Below are positions 10,240 through 18,060 of a stretch of DNA of 64,000 nucleotides, piece by piece. Made by a program: the position numbers and the translations under genes. The notes under the pieces were generated by a model. The model worked only from the letters and a program-made list of their open reading frames with translations. It was not told where the DNA came from and did not search any database. The stretch comes from Cognatishimia activa (GTDB lineage Bacteria > Pseudomonadota > Alphaproteobacteria > Rhodobacterales > Rhodobacteraceae), in contig NZ_CP060010.1 in assembly GCF_017798205.1 (NCBI RefSeq), positions 186,001 to 250,000 of the forward strand, read 5' to 3'. Position 1 is the stretch's first letter. Each line of letters opens with the position of its first letter.

Positions 10240-10332
10240 TTTGCCCAGACTTTGCAAACTCGCCTCAAAACCCTGAATCAGAGACGAGTTTGCAGGGGTT
10301 TGCCTGCAAACCCTATTCAAAATTGCAAATTT
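10240..10332. promoter_or_regulatory. Cluster of TTTGCAAA-like boxes upstream of prpE
   Basis: In the 187-base gap before prpE I see TTTGC at 10240, ACTTTGCAAA at 10249-10258, TTTGCAGG at 10289-10296, TTTGCCTGCAAA at 10299-10310 and AAATTGCAAATTT near 10319-10331. TTTGCAAA-type half sites are the known target of ScfR-family regulators (RamB, PccR) that sense short-chain acyl-CoAs, which fits the propionyl-CoA synthetase downstream. The regulator is not encoded in this window. The sequence is seen; the regulator is inferred. Confidence 0.5.
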
Positions 10333-10417
10333 CTTAACTCAATTTACCCAAGCTGACGTCACGAGACTTTACGGCTTTTGATCCCCCTGTCTATGGTGCG
10401 CCCAAGGAGGATTTGTC

Positions 10418-12304
10418 ATGAGTTATGCAGAGGTTTACGCGCAGTGGGAGAAAGACCCGGAAGGCTTTTGGCTGAAAGCAGCTGAAGCAATCGATTGGGT
10501 CGAGGCGCCACAGACCGGTGTCACAGATAAGGGCGATGGCTTTTACGAATGGTTCGCTGACGCGAAGGTCAACACCTGCTGGAACGCGCTGGACCGTCAT
10601 GTCGAGGCCGGACGCGGCGATCAGGCAGCGATCATCTATGACTCTCCGATGACCGGGACCAAGCGGTCGATATCCTATGCTGACTTACGCGATGAGGTGG
10701 CGACATTCGCAGGTGCCTTGGCCGCGCAAGGCATCGAAAAAGGTGACCGTGTCATCATCTATATGCCGATGGTGCCCGAGGCTCTAACAGCGATGCTCGC
10801 CTGCGCGCGTATTGGCGCGATCCACTCGGTCGTTTTTGGCGGATTTGCCTCCAACGAGCTGGCCGTGCGGATCGATGATGCGACGCCCAAAGCCATTATC
10901 GCAGCCTCCTGTGGGCTCGAGCCCGGCCGCGTTGTCGCCTATAAACCCTTGCTGGACGGCGCAATCGACATGGCGACGCATAAGCCCGACGTCTGCGTGA
11001 TTTTGCAGCGCGATCAAGAACTTGCGCCCATGGGCAACCGCGATGTCGACTGGCGCGAGATCGCGGCGGCTGCGGACCCGATCGACTGTGTTCCCGTCGA
11101 AGGCACCCACCCGGCCTATATCCTCTATACCTCGGGCACTACGGGTCAGCCCAAAGGTGTGATGCGTCCGACTGCGGGCCATCTGGTGGCGCTCAACTGG
11201 ACTATGAAGAACATTTATGACGTGGACCCCGGCGAAGTCTTTTGGGCCGCGTCTGACGTTGGCTGGGTCGTGGGTCACAGCTACATCTGCTATGCGCCTC
11301 TGATCCATGGCAACACGACGATTGTTTTTGAGGGCAAACCGGTCGGCACACCTGACGCGGGCACCTTCTGGCGCGTGATCTCCGAGCATAAGGTCGCGAG
11401 CTTCTTCACCGCTCCGACGGCCTTCCGTGCTGTGAAACGCGAAGACCCAACGGGCGCGATGATCAAAGACTATGATCTCTCGGGCCTGCGCAGCGTCTTC
11501 CTTGCGGGCGAACGCGCGGACCCAGACACAATCACCTGGGCTGAAAACAATCTGAACGTGCCAGTGATTGACCACTGGTGGCAGACGGAAACAGGCTACG
11601 CTATTGCCGCGAACCCCTTGGGGATCGAGCAGCTGCCTGTGAAACTCGGTTCTCCGGCGGTGCCAATGCCCGGCTATCAGGTGGATATTCTGGACGACGG
11701 CGGCCATCCGGTTGCGGCGGGTGAGCTTGGCGCGATTGCGGTGAAACTGCCCCTGCCCCCAGGCACGCTGCCCACCCTTTGGAACGCGGACGCGCGCTAT
11801 CAGTCGAGCTATCTGAACACCTTTCCCGGCTACTATGAAACCGGTGATGCGGGCATGAAAGACGAGGACGGCTACCTCTATATCATGGCGCGCACCGATG
11901 ACGTGATCAACGTCGCGGGTCACCGCCTGTCGACCGGCGGCATGGAAGAAGTCCTTGCCGAGCACCCAGACGTCGCAGAATGCGCTGTGATCGGCGTCGC
12001 GGACCAGTTGAAAGGACAGTTGCCGCTTGGTTTTCTCTGCCTGAACGCGGGCACAGATCGGCCGCACGAGGAGGTCGTCTCTGAGGTCGTGAAACTGGTG
12101 CGCGAAAAGATCGGCCCGGTGGCGGCGTTCAAGATGGCCACAGTTGTGGATCGCCTGCCGAAAACCCGCTCGGGCAAGATCCTACGCGGCACGATGGTGT
12201 CGATTGCGGATAGCAAAGAATGGAAGATGCCCGCGACCATCGATGATCCCGTTATTCTCGATGAGATCACCGAAGCCCTGCAATCCCTCGGCTACGCCAA
12301 ATAG
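10418..12304 (+). CDS. prpE: Propionyl-CoA synthetase
   Basis: Activates propionate with ATP and CoA to propionyl-CoA. The 628-residue length fits the acetyl/propionyl-CoA synthetase group of ANL enzymes. Motifs: YTSGTTGQPKGV (AMP binding), WWQTETGY, 'YYETGDAGMKDEDGYLY', RTDDVINVAGHRLSTGGME, and the acetylatable lysine in PKTRSGKILRG. The lack of the long Acs N-terminus and the PTAGH segment favour PrpE over Acs. An AAGGAGG sits 7 bases before the ATG. It ends convergent to nadK with a shared hairpin. Likely controlled by the TTTGCAAA boxes upstream. Confidence 0.93.
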   Translation: MSYAEVYAQWEKDPEGFWLKAAEAIDWVEAPQTGVTDKGDGFYEWFADAKVNTCWNALDRHVEAGRGDQAAIIYDSPMTGTKRSISYADLRDEVATFAGALAAQGIEKGDRVIIYMPMVPEALTAMLACARIGAIHSVVFGGFASNELAVRIDDATPKAIIAASCGLEPGRVVAYKPLLDGAIDMATHKPDVCVILQRDQELAPMGNRDVDWREIAAAADPIDCVPVEGTHPAYILYTSGTTGQPKGVMRPTAGHLVALNWTMKNIYDVDPGEVFWAASDVGWVVGHSYICYAPLIHGNTTIVFEGKPVGTPDAGTFWRVISEHKVASFFTAPTAFRAVKREDPTGAMIKDYDLSGLRSVFLAGERADPDTITWAENNLNVPVIDHWWQTETGYAIAANPLGIEQLPVKLGSPAVPMPGYQVDILDDGGHPVAAGELGAIAVKLPLPPGTLPTLWNADARYQSSYLNTFPGYYETGDAGMKDEDGYLYIMARTDDVINVAGHRLSTGGMEEVLAEHPDVAECAVIGVADQLKGQLPLGFLCLNAGTDRPHEEVVSEVVKLVREKIGPVAAFKMATVVDRLPKTRSGKILRGTMVSIADSKEWKMPATIDDPVILDEITEALQSLGYAK

Positions 12305-12314
12305 ACACGGAACC

Positions 12315-12360
12315 GCGCGCGGCGCGACTTTGCCAACGGCAAACCGCGGCGCGCGCTTTT
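12315..12360. terminator. Hairpin between convergent prpE and nadK
   Basis: A long GC-rich inverted repeat (GCGCGCGGCGCG...TTGCC-AAC-GGCAA...CGCGGCGCGCGC) is followed by CTTTT on the plus strand. It lies between the two convergent stop codons and its T-run overlaps the nadK stop. It fits a rho-independent terminator for prpE and possibly both genes. Confidence 0.7.
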
Positions 12361-13126
12361 AGACGAATTGTTCTCGGATCAGACGCTCTTCCAGCCCATG
12401 GCCCGGATCAAACAGGATGCGGTGTCCCACCGCTGGCTCTGACTTGATCTCGACCGTGGCCACATTGCGCACAGAACGGCTGTCTGCATCAGCCATCACT
12501 GGACGTTTTTCAGGGTTGGTGACTTCAAAGGTCACGGTCGAGGACTTACGCACCAAGGCCCCCCGCCACCGACGCGGACGAAACGGCGCGATAGCTGTCA
12601 ACGCCAAGACATCCGAGCCGATTGGCAAGATCGGGCCGTGTGCTGAATAGTTATAGGCCGTCGATCCCGCCGGTGTCGCCAGTAGCGCGCCGTCGCAGAC
12701 CAGCTCCTCCATCCGCATGCGTCCATCAATCCAGATCCGCAACTTCGCCGCTTGCGGCCCTTGGCGCAGCAAGGACACCTCGTTGATCGCAAGGGCCGTA
12801 TGCACCGTGCCATCCACCTGCGTTGCGGTCATGGTCAAAGGGTTAATGATCTCTTCCTCGGCGTCTGCAAGCCGTGCCATCAGGTCCTCTGAGGCATATT
12901 CATTCATCAGAAACCCGACGGTGCCCCGGTTCATTCCATAGACGGGAACGTCCAGCTCCTGCGTGCCGTGCAAGGTCTGCAGCATAAACCCGTCGCCACC
13001 AAGCGCCACAATCAGATCGGCCTCTTCAGGCGCGCAATTGCCGTGCATAGCGACCAATTCCGCCTGCCCCGCCTGCGCGGACTCAGCCTCTGAGGCCAGA
13101 AATGCGATTCTTTTGCGGTCCGCCAC
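12359..13126 (-). CDS. nadK: NAD kinase
   Basis: Phosphorylates NAD to NADP. The protein has 255 residues from a GTG start at 13126, chosen because an AGGA lies 8 bases upstream and family proteins begin at this point (ADRKRIAFLAS); a longer frame from 13183 has no ribosome site. Motifs: LGGDGFML with the GGDG catalytic loop at residues 43-46, the NEVSLLR segment, and PAGSTAYNYSAHGPILP in the nucleotide-binding half. It stands alone, divergent from glyA across about 170 bases. Confidence 0.93.
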   Translation of the reverse strand: MADRKRIAFLASEAESAQAGQAELVAMHGNCAPEEADLIVALGGDGFMLQTLHGTQELDVPVYGMNRGTVGFLMNEYASEDLMARLADAEEEIINPLTMTATQVDGTVHTALAINEVSLLRQGPQAAKLRIWIDGRMRMEELVCDGALLATPAGSTAYNYSAHGPILPIGSDVLALTAIAPFRPRRWRGALVRKSSTVTFEVTNPEKRPVMADADSRSVRNVATVEIKSEPAVGHRILFDPGHGLEERLIREQFV

Positions 13127-13299
13127 AGCGTGATTCCTGTTTCCAAAGCCCGAAATCTGGTTCCGAAAGAAACATAAGTTCACAGCAAGCGCCAGCCATG
13201 GCGCGATGAAATCGCACAGGGTCGCTTTTTGGTCTTTTAGCCAAGGGGTGTTTCCGATAGGAAACCTGCAAATTTAAACCTCATTTCGGAGCCTCATAA

Positions 13300-14592
13300 A
13301 TGACCGCATCCACCGACACTGGTTTCTTCACGGAAAGCCTCGCCACACGTGACCCAGAGCTGTTTGGCTCGATCACCGACGAGCTGGGCCGTCAGCGCGA
13401 TGAAATCGAGCTGATCGCGTCCGAGAACATCGTTTCCGCCGCCGTGATGGAAGCGCAGGGTTCCGTCATGACCAACAAATACGCCGAGGGATATCCGGGC
13501 CGTCGTTATTATGGCGGCTGCCAGTATGTCGACGTGGCCGAGAACCTCGCGATTGACCGTGCGAAACAGCTTTTCAGCTGTGAGTTCGCCAATGTGCAGC
13601 CGAACTCTGGTTCCCAGGCGAACCAAGGCGTGTTTCAGGCGCTGATCAAGCCAGGCGATACGATTTTGGGCATGAACCTCGCGTCGGGCGGCCACCTGAC
13701 CCATGGGGCTGCTCCAAACCAGTCTGGTAAGTGGTTCAAAGCGGTCCAATACGGCGTGCGTCAGCAGGACAACCTGATCGACTATGATGAGGTCGAGGCG
13801 CTGGCCCTAGAGCACAAGCCTCAGCTGATCATCGCAGGCGGTTCCGCGATCCCACGCGTCATCGATTTCGCCAAGTTCCGCGAGATTGCCGACAAGGTTG
13901 GTGCCTATCTGCACGTCGATATGGCGCACTTTGCAGGCCTCGTTGCCGCAGGCGAGCACCCATCGCCATTCCCCTACGCCGATGTTGCGACCACAACGAC
14001 CCACAAGACCCTGCGCGGTCCTCGTGGCGGTATGATCCTGACGAATGACGAAGCCATCGCTAAGAAAGTGAACTCTGCGATCTTCCCAGGCATTCAGGGC
14101 GGTCCGCTGATGCACGTGATTGCCGCCAAAGCCGTCGCGTTTGGCGAAGCGCTGCGTCCTGAATTCAAGACCTACCAGCAAAACGTCCGCGCCAATGCGG
14201 TGGCTCTGGCAGATCAGTTGATGAAGGGTGGTCTGGACATCGTCACCGGCGGCACCGACACGCACGTCATGCTCGTGGATCTGCGCCCCAAAGGCGTGAA
14301 GGGCAATGCGACCGAAAAGGCCCTGGGCCGCGCGCATATCACCTGCAACAAGAACGGCATCCCGTTTGACCCTGAAAAGCCAATGGTGACCTCGGGCATC
14401 CGTCTGGGCACGCCCGCCGGCACCACCCGCGGTTTTGGCGAGGCCGAGTTCCGCAAGATCGCGGATCTGATCATCGAGGTCGTCGATGGGCTTGCGGCAA
14501 ACGGCGAGGACGGCAACCAGGCGGTTGAAGAGAAAGTCAAAGCAGAGGTCACAGAACTCTGCGCACGTTTCCCGCTGTATGAAGGTCGCTGA
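13300..14592 (+). CDS. glyA: Serine hydroxymethyltransferase
   Basis: PLP enzyme that moves the serine C3 carbon to tetrahydrofolate, giving glycine and methylene-THF. The protein has 430 residues. It shows '[12 protein letters not shown]', the PLP-lysine segment [14 protein letters not shown], and '[12 protein letters not shown]'. The ATG is preceded by GGAG. A strong terminator follows at 14624-14654. No glycine riboswitch is recognisable in the 116 bases after the nadK 5' end. Confidence 0.97.
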   Translation: MTASTDTGFFTESLATRDPELFGSITDELGRQRDEIELIASENIVSAAVMEAQGSVMTNKYAEGYPGRRYYGGCQYVDVAENLAIDRAKQLFSCEFANVQPNSGSQANQGVFQALIKPGDTILGMNLASGGHLTHGAAPNQSGKWFKAVQYGVRQQDNLIDYDEVEALALEHKPQLIIAGGSAIPRVIDFAKFREIADKVGAYLHVDMAHFAGLVAAGEHPSPFPYADVATTTTHKTLRGPRGGMILTNDEAIAKKVNSAIFPGIQGGPLMHVIAAKAVAFGEALRPEFKTYQQNVRANAVALADQLMKGGLDIVTGGTDTHVMLVDLRPKGVKGNATEKALGRAHITCNKNGIPFDPEKPMVTSGIRLGTPAGTTRGFGEAEFRKIADLIIEVVDGLAANGEDGNQAVEEKVKAEVTELCARFPLYEGR

Positions 14593-14623
14593 TTGCGAAG
14601 ACGCAATTGCTTGTGACACAAAG

Positions 14624-14654
14624 GGCGCGCAGAGTTCTGCGCGCCTTTTCTTTT
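14624..14654 (+). terminator. Rho-independent terminator of glyA
   Basis: A perfect 9-bp stem GGCGCGCAG / CTGCGCGCC with loop AGTT is followed directly by TTTTCTTTT. It lies 31 bases after the glyA stop codon and just before the next gene's start. Confidence 0.9.
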
Positions 14655-14664
14655 GCTTAACCTG

Positions 14665-15513
14665 ATGACTTCAAAGCTCAGCCGCACCCAACAGATTGAA
14701 CGACAACTCGGCGACTGGACCCGCGCGCGATTGCCGTATGGAGTCGCGGAACTGGTTATGTTCACACTGAAACAAGGCTGGGCTGCGCTCTTTGGGGCAT
14801 TGATGCTTCTGGGGATCATCCTGTCGTCTCAGATTTGGCAGGAGCAGTGGTCAATCGCCCGCTATGACGCTTTGCTGATCTATGCGATATCCCTTCAGAT
14901 TTTGTTTCTGATGACGGGTCTCGAGACCTGGGAAGAGGCTCGCGTCATTTTGCTGTTTCACCTGACCGGGACCGCGATGGAGATCTTTAAAGTCAATGCT
15001 GGCAGCTGGGCTTACCCAGAAGCGAGCCTCTTGAAGCTTTGGGGCGTCCCGATGTTCTCGGGGTTTATGTATGCGTCGGTAGGCTCATATATGGCGCGGG
15101 TGATCCGGCTTTTTGATATGCGGTTTTCCCCTTACCCGCCGCTATGGATGAGTTTTGCCCTCGCGGGTGCAATTTATATCAACTTCTTTGCTCATCACTT
15201 TGTAACCGACATTAGGCTGGTTCTATTTGTGGCCACCGTCGTAGTTTTCGCCCGAACCCGCGTATGGTTTCGAATTGCCGAGCGCCACTACTGGATGCCC
15301 CTGCCTCTTGCTGCTTTCTTTTCCAGTTTCGCGCTTTGGATTGCCGAGAACGTCGGAACGCGTACCAAAACCTGGCTCTACAACGGGCAAACCGCCCAAG
15401 AGCTCGTAAGCTTTTCAAAACTCGGTTCTTGGTACCTGTTGCTGTATGTCAGCTTCGTCACTGTCACCCTCGTGGCACGGGATGCCATTCGGAGCAGCAA
15501 GCAACAACCTTAG
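14665..15513 (+). CDS. DUF817 family integral membrane protein
   Basis: A 282-residue polytopic inner-membrane protein with about eight hydrophobic helices. Family marks are 'LETWEEARVILLFH', 'TAMEIFKVNAGSWAYPE', 'LWGVPMFSGFMYASVGSY' and 'WIAENVGTRTKTWLY'. The function of DUF817 proteins is not known. I chose the ATG at 14665; a TTG at 14653 is in frame but lies in the T-run of the glyA terminator. Because that terminator ends at its doorstep, expression probably depends on read-through or on a promoter I cannot see. Confidence 0.85.
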   Translation: MTSKLSRTQQIERQLGDWTRARLPYGVAELVMFTLKQGWAALFGALMLLGIILSSQIWQEQWSIARYDALLIYAISLQILFLMTGLETWEEARVILLFHLTGTAMEIFKVNAGSWAYPEASLLKLWGVPMFSGFMYASVGSYMARVIRLFDMRFSPYPPLWMSFALAGAIYINFFAHHFVTDIRLVLFVATVVVFARTRVWFRIAERHYWMPLPLAAFFSSFALWIAENVGTRTKTWLYNGQTAQELVSFSKLGSWYLLLYVSFVTVTLVARDAIRSSKQQP

Positions 15514-15773
15514 ATTGAGTTTCATTCGATTTTTTGAAGCTATCACTAGGCCGTAGCAAGCGCGCTGCGACGTACTGAAAACTGCACCGGATTGCATGTC
15601 ACCTCGGCTTTCGGCGACGGGAAAGTTTTTTGGCTCGCAAGATTCTTGCGTTTCCGCTTCCGTAACAATCTGAATTTCAATTATATTTCTGTTCTTGAAT
15701 GTGAAACGGCACCTCGAATCAACTCGAGGTGGCCGCCGTTCCAGTTTTCAGGATTTTGGGGTGGTCGCGCCGC
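15514..15773. other. 260-base intergenic region with one hairpin
   Basis: No gene is recognisable between the convergent DUF817 gene and the small membrane protein. It holds an 8-bp inverted repeat CACCTCGA / TCGAGGTG (15710-15717 and 15724-15731), which might end transcription of the minus-strand gene, but no T-run follows on either strand. Confidence 0.4.
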
Positions 15774-16148
15774 TTAGACGAAGCCCTGCCATTGCAGGAA
15801 AAACACCAGCAACGCGCTCGCAATACCAAGATGCACCATGGCTTCCCAACGGCCACCAGTCATCTTGCGAAGGCGTACTTCCTCTGGGTCGTAGTAGACA
15901 AGATCGTCCACAAGACCGCTCATCAAACCCTCAAATTCTTCAATTTCTTCAGGGTTTGTTGTGCCTTCAGGACCTATGCGCTGATGCAAATTGACCAGCC
16001 GATCCGCCGTCTTATGTGTCCGTTTCGGCAGCTTGCGCTTCATTTGGCGCATAGCTTGATCCAGACTTTCCCCTTCCACACCAAACTTTCTCCGGATAAT
16101 CAGCCGAAGAATAAAGATATTGTGTTCCACATCCTCTAGTTCAATCAT
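15774..16148 (-). CDS. Small C-tail-anchored protein, unknown function
   Basis: I do not recognise the family. From ATG 16148 the protein has 124 residues. It begins with acidic 'MIELEDVEHN', then has a basic segment rich in K/R (about 16-50), an acidic segment 'NPEEIEEFEGL', and ends with a single hydrophobic helix (about 103-120), so it is probably tail-anchored with the N-terminus in the cytoplasm. An alternative ATG at 16181 adds 11 residues and has an AAGG 6-9 bases upstream; I prefer 16148, which has GGGG 5 bases upstream. It is divergent from the esterase gene with only 24-57 bases between starts. Confidence 0.6.
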   Translation of the reverse strand: MIELEDVEHNIFILRLIIRRKFGVEGESLDQAMRQMKRKLPKRTHKTADRLVNLHQRIGPEGTTNPEEIEEFEGLMSGLVDDLVYYDPEEVRLRKMTGGRWEAMVHLGIASALLVFFLQWQGFV

Positions 16149-16205
16149 ATCGTCCCCACGACTTTGCGATCCCCACCGCATCGTTAACCTTTCGGTAACA
16201 CTTCA

Positions 16206-16973
16206 ATGCTGCAGAAAATCGACTATCCAAATCAATCCTCTCGTAACCCTTTGCTGGTGGTGCACGGGCTTTATGGCTCCGCGCGCAACTGGGGGGTGGT
16301 GTGTCGAAAGCTCTCTGCGGAGCGGCCCGTTCACGCGGTCGACAACCGCAACCATGGGGAGAGTAGCTGGCGTGACACCCACAGTTATCTGGATCTGGCA
16401 AATGACCTCGCTGAGGTGATTGAGGCCGAGTTCGGCAAGGTTGACCTTCTGGGTCACTCTATGGGCGGCAAAGCGGCCATGACGCTGGCTCTAACCCGCC
16501 CTGACCTAGTGAACCGCCTGATCGTGGCCGACATCGCCCCTGTGACCTATTCCCACAGCCAGCTGCAGTTCATCCACGCCATGCGCAAAGTAGACCTTAC
16601 GACGGTCGAGAAACGCTCTGACGCTCTGGCGCAGCTTGAGGCGGCGGGGGTTGAGGACCCGACGCTCAGGTCCTTCTTCACGCAATCACTGGACCTCAAG
16701 GCTAGAAAATGGCGCCTGAACCTCGACACGCTTGAAGCCGAGATGCCAAAGATCATGAGTTTCCCAGACATCTCCGGAGAGTTCACAGGCAAGACGCTCT
16801 TCCTGTCGGGCGCAGACTCGGACTACGTGCTGCCCGAACACCGCCCTCTGATCAAATCCCTCTTTCCAAAGGCCGCCTTTGTGAAAATCTCTGGCGCAGG
16901 GCATTGGTTACACGCCGAAAAACCCGCGGAATTCATCGCCACAGTCGACGCCTGGTTAAAGCGTGGTGAATAA
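16206..16973 (+). CDS. Alpha/beta hydrolase, YbfF-like esterase
   Basis: A 255-residue cytoplasmic alpha/beta hydrolase. The nucleophile elbow is GHSMGGKAA, the oxyanion region is VVHGLYGSARNW, a DNRNHGESSW strand-loop is typical of the YbfF esterase group, and the catalytic His is in 'GAGHWLHAEKPAEF'. These enzymes hydrolyse short acyl esters or acyl-CoAs in vitro; the natural substrate is unknown. It is divergent from the small tail-anchored protein and followed by the gene-poor 1.1 kb stretch. Confidence 0.85.
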   Translation: MLQKIDYPNQSSRNPLLVVHGLYGSARNWGVVCRKLSAERPVHAVDNRNHGESSWRDTHSYLDLANDLAEVIEAEFGKVDLLGHSMGGKAAMTLALTRPDLVNRLIVADIAPVTYSHSQLQFIHAMRKVDLTTVEKRSDALAQLEAAGVEDPTLRSFFTQSLDLKARKWRLNLDTLEAEMPKIMSFPDISGEFTGKTLFLSGADSDYVLPEHRPLIKSLFPKAAFVKISGAGHWLHAEKPAEFIATVDAWLKRGE

Positions 16974-17527
16974 ACCACACCATCCAGTGTAAAAATACCG
17001 CACCTGCCACAAGATGCTGTTGATTTCACGGGGATCGACGGCTAACAGAGAGCCATTAGGTACATAGACGCGGTATGTAGTTCTGACGCAAGGGGTCGCT
17101 GCCAATGGCAACGACCCCTTTTGCGTTTCAGCATGGAAGAAGACGTCAGGTACTCAGACGCGGTCCTCGTAGTATGCTCCGTGAGGTAGCCCTCTCGGCC
17201 GCACAATCCTGACGCCTTCCATGAATGTCCTGACTTCGCCCTCAACCCACGAGGATCTCTGAACAAAGCCCGTTCATCCGTTTCGCCCTAACCTTTGCAG
17301 GTCAGCGCTGCGGGAAAACCCAGCGATACCGATCTGACGATCCGCACGCGATACACACCTTGCGGCACATACCAAGGGCTCATCCCCCCAGCCGATCTTT
17401 GGCCGAAGCCTCCAACCAGCCCGCGACTGCCATTCCACCGCCTTCCCATCCTTGGCACCCTAAGATCCCATCTCTGTTTCGGCCAGCGTCCCAAGCGTTC
17501 CGTGGTTTAAGGTCGTTGCCTCCCTCG
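16956..17527 (-). pseudogene. Possible decayed gene: one frame with three internal stops
   Basis: On the minus strand a single frame runs from about 17527 down to a TAA at 16956-16958, about 190 codons, broken by TAG at 17460-17462 and by TGA at 17274-17276 and 17154-17156. Translated pieces look protein-like: 'GTLAETEMGS', 'GAKDGKAVEWQSRAGW', 'VEGEVRTFMEGVRIVRP', 'YRVYVPNGSLLAVDPREI'. The near-repeat 'CGCGTCTGAGTACC' and 'CGCGTCTATGTACC' falls at one of the stops. I recognise no family. It may be a decayed gene, or chance; the last codons overlap the esterase 3' end antisense. Confidence 0.2.
17086..17126. terminator. Strong hairpin of unassigned transcript
   Basis: The stem pairs ACGCAAGGGGTCG...TGCCA with TGGCA-ACGACCCCTTTTGCGT around an AA loop, about 17 pairs with small bulges. 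On the plus strand it contains CCCCTTTT and is followed by GCGTTT, so it could end a plus-strand transcript reading out of the esterase gene. No intact gene lies directly upstream on the other strand. Confidence 0.45.
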
Positions 17528-17675
17528 CCCCGCGTCCCCCTTAAGAGACTTTCGCGTCCCGCTCCGGATCTTGCGATCCCTTGCGTTGGATTAACGTTGG
17601 CATTTGGATCGGCGATCCGGCAAGGGAAATGTTTTGTTTTATGCTAATTTCTTGGGGGTAAGTCTTTGAGTTCGC

Positions 17676-17696
17676 TTGTGGATTTCCTGTGGATAA
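17676..17696. promoter_or_regulatory. Two adjacent DnaA-box-like 9-mers
   Basis: TTGTGGATT (17676-17684) and TGTGGATAA (17688-17696) lie 3 bases apart in the same orientation. The second is a perfect match to the DnaA-box consensus TTATCCACA on the other strand. They are in the gene-poor stretch downstream of lepA; a role in DnaA titration or regulation is inference. Confidence 0.35.
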
Positions 17697-17980
17697 CTCG
17701 GATTTCCTGAGCGTCTCGGCTGGCTTGGGGGATTGAAGGTGAAAATCGCGCGAAGGGGTGGTTTCGCGGGTGATTTTCGTAAAGTCCGGCGTGGTTCTGG
17801 TGGGTCACGCGGGGTTTGCCGGAGAATCACGGGGAATCAGAGCGGCGGATTTGGCGGTGTTTGAACATGGTTTGAGGGCTAAGGAAAGGCGGATTTTGCG
17901 ACCGCAGCATAGTTTTCATGGCCTGTGGCACAGCTGCGTTTTCAATCTGCTCCAGCACCCGGCCCGAGGGGTGGGTGCAA

Positions 17981-18059
17981 AGCGCCCGCCCGTTTTGCCG
18001 GAGGCAAACCTTTGGTTTGACGGGGGGCGGGTCGGGCGCTGCCCATGCAGAGCATGGGC
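17981..18059. repeat. Nested inverted repeats at the lepA 3' end
   Basis: A 12-base arm AGCGCCCGCCCG (17981-17992) pairs with CGGG-T-CGGGCGCT ending at 18040, and a second hairpin GCCCATGC-AGA-GCATGGGC occupies 18041-18059, ending 2 bases from the lepA stop. Both lie where a transcription end for lepA is expected, but there is no T-run on the minus strand. Confidence 0.5.
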
Positions 18060-18060
18060 T

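Larger units (their letters stand above)
16974..18060. other. 1.1 kb gene-poor region
   Basis: No intact gene is convincing here on either strand. It contains the interrupted minus-strand frame, a near-perfect hairpin (17086-17126), a 16-base direct near-repeat (GGTACATAGACGCGGT at 17059-17074 and GGTACTCAGACGCGGT at 17149-17164), two DnaA-box-like 9-mers (17676-17696), and large inverted repeats next to the lepA stop (17981-18059). I looked for tmRNA, RNase P RNA, SRP RNA and tRNA features and found none. Confidence 0.5.

Noticed and set aside
8191-12067. Long minus-strand open frames opposite maeB (8191-9192) and prpE (10784-12067)
   Set aside because: They lie antisense to well-supported enzymes in a GC-rich genome, have no ribosome sites and show no recognisable domains.
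14620-14660. TTG start at 14653 for the DUF817 gene
   Set aside because: It lies within the T-run of the glyA terminator and has no ribosome site; ATG 14665 is better.
16974-17130. A split tmRNA or other structural RNA, because of GGGGATCGACGG at about 17031
   Set aside because: No tag-peptide coding segment, no tRNA-like acceptor arm and no partner half was found.
17154-17156. Selenocysteine or stop-codon readthrough at the TGA codons of the broken frame
   Set aside because: There are two different stop codons (TAG and TGA), no SECIS-like hairpin directly after them and no SelB/SelC gene in view. Decay or chance is simpler.
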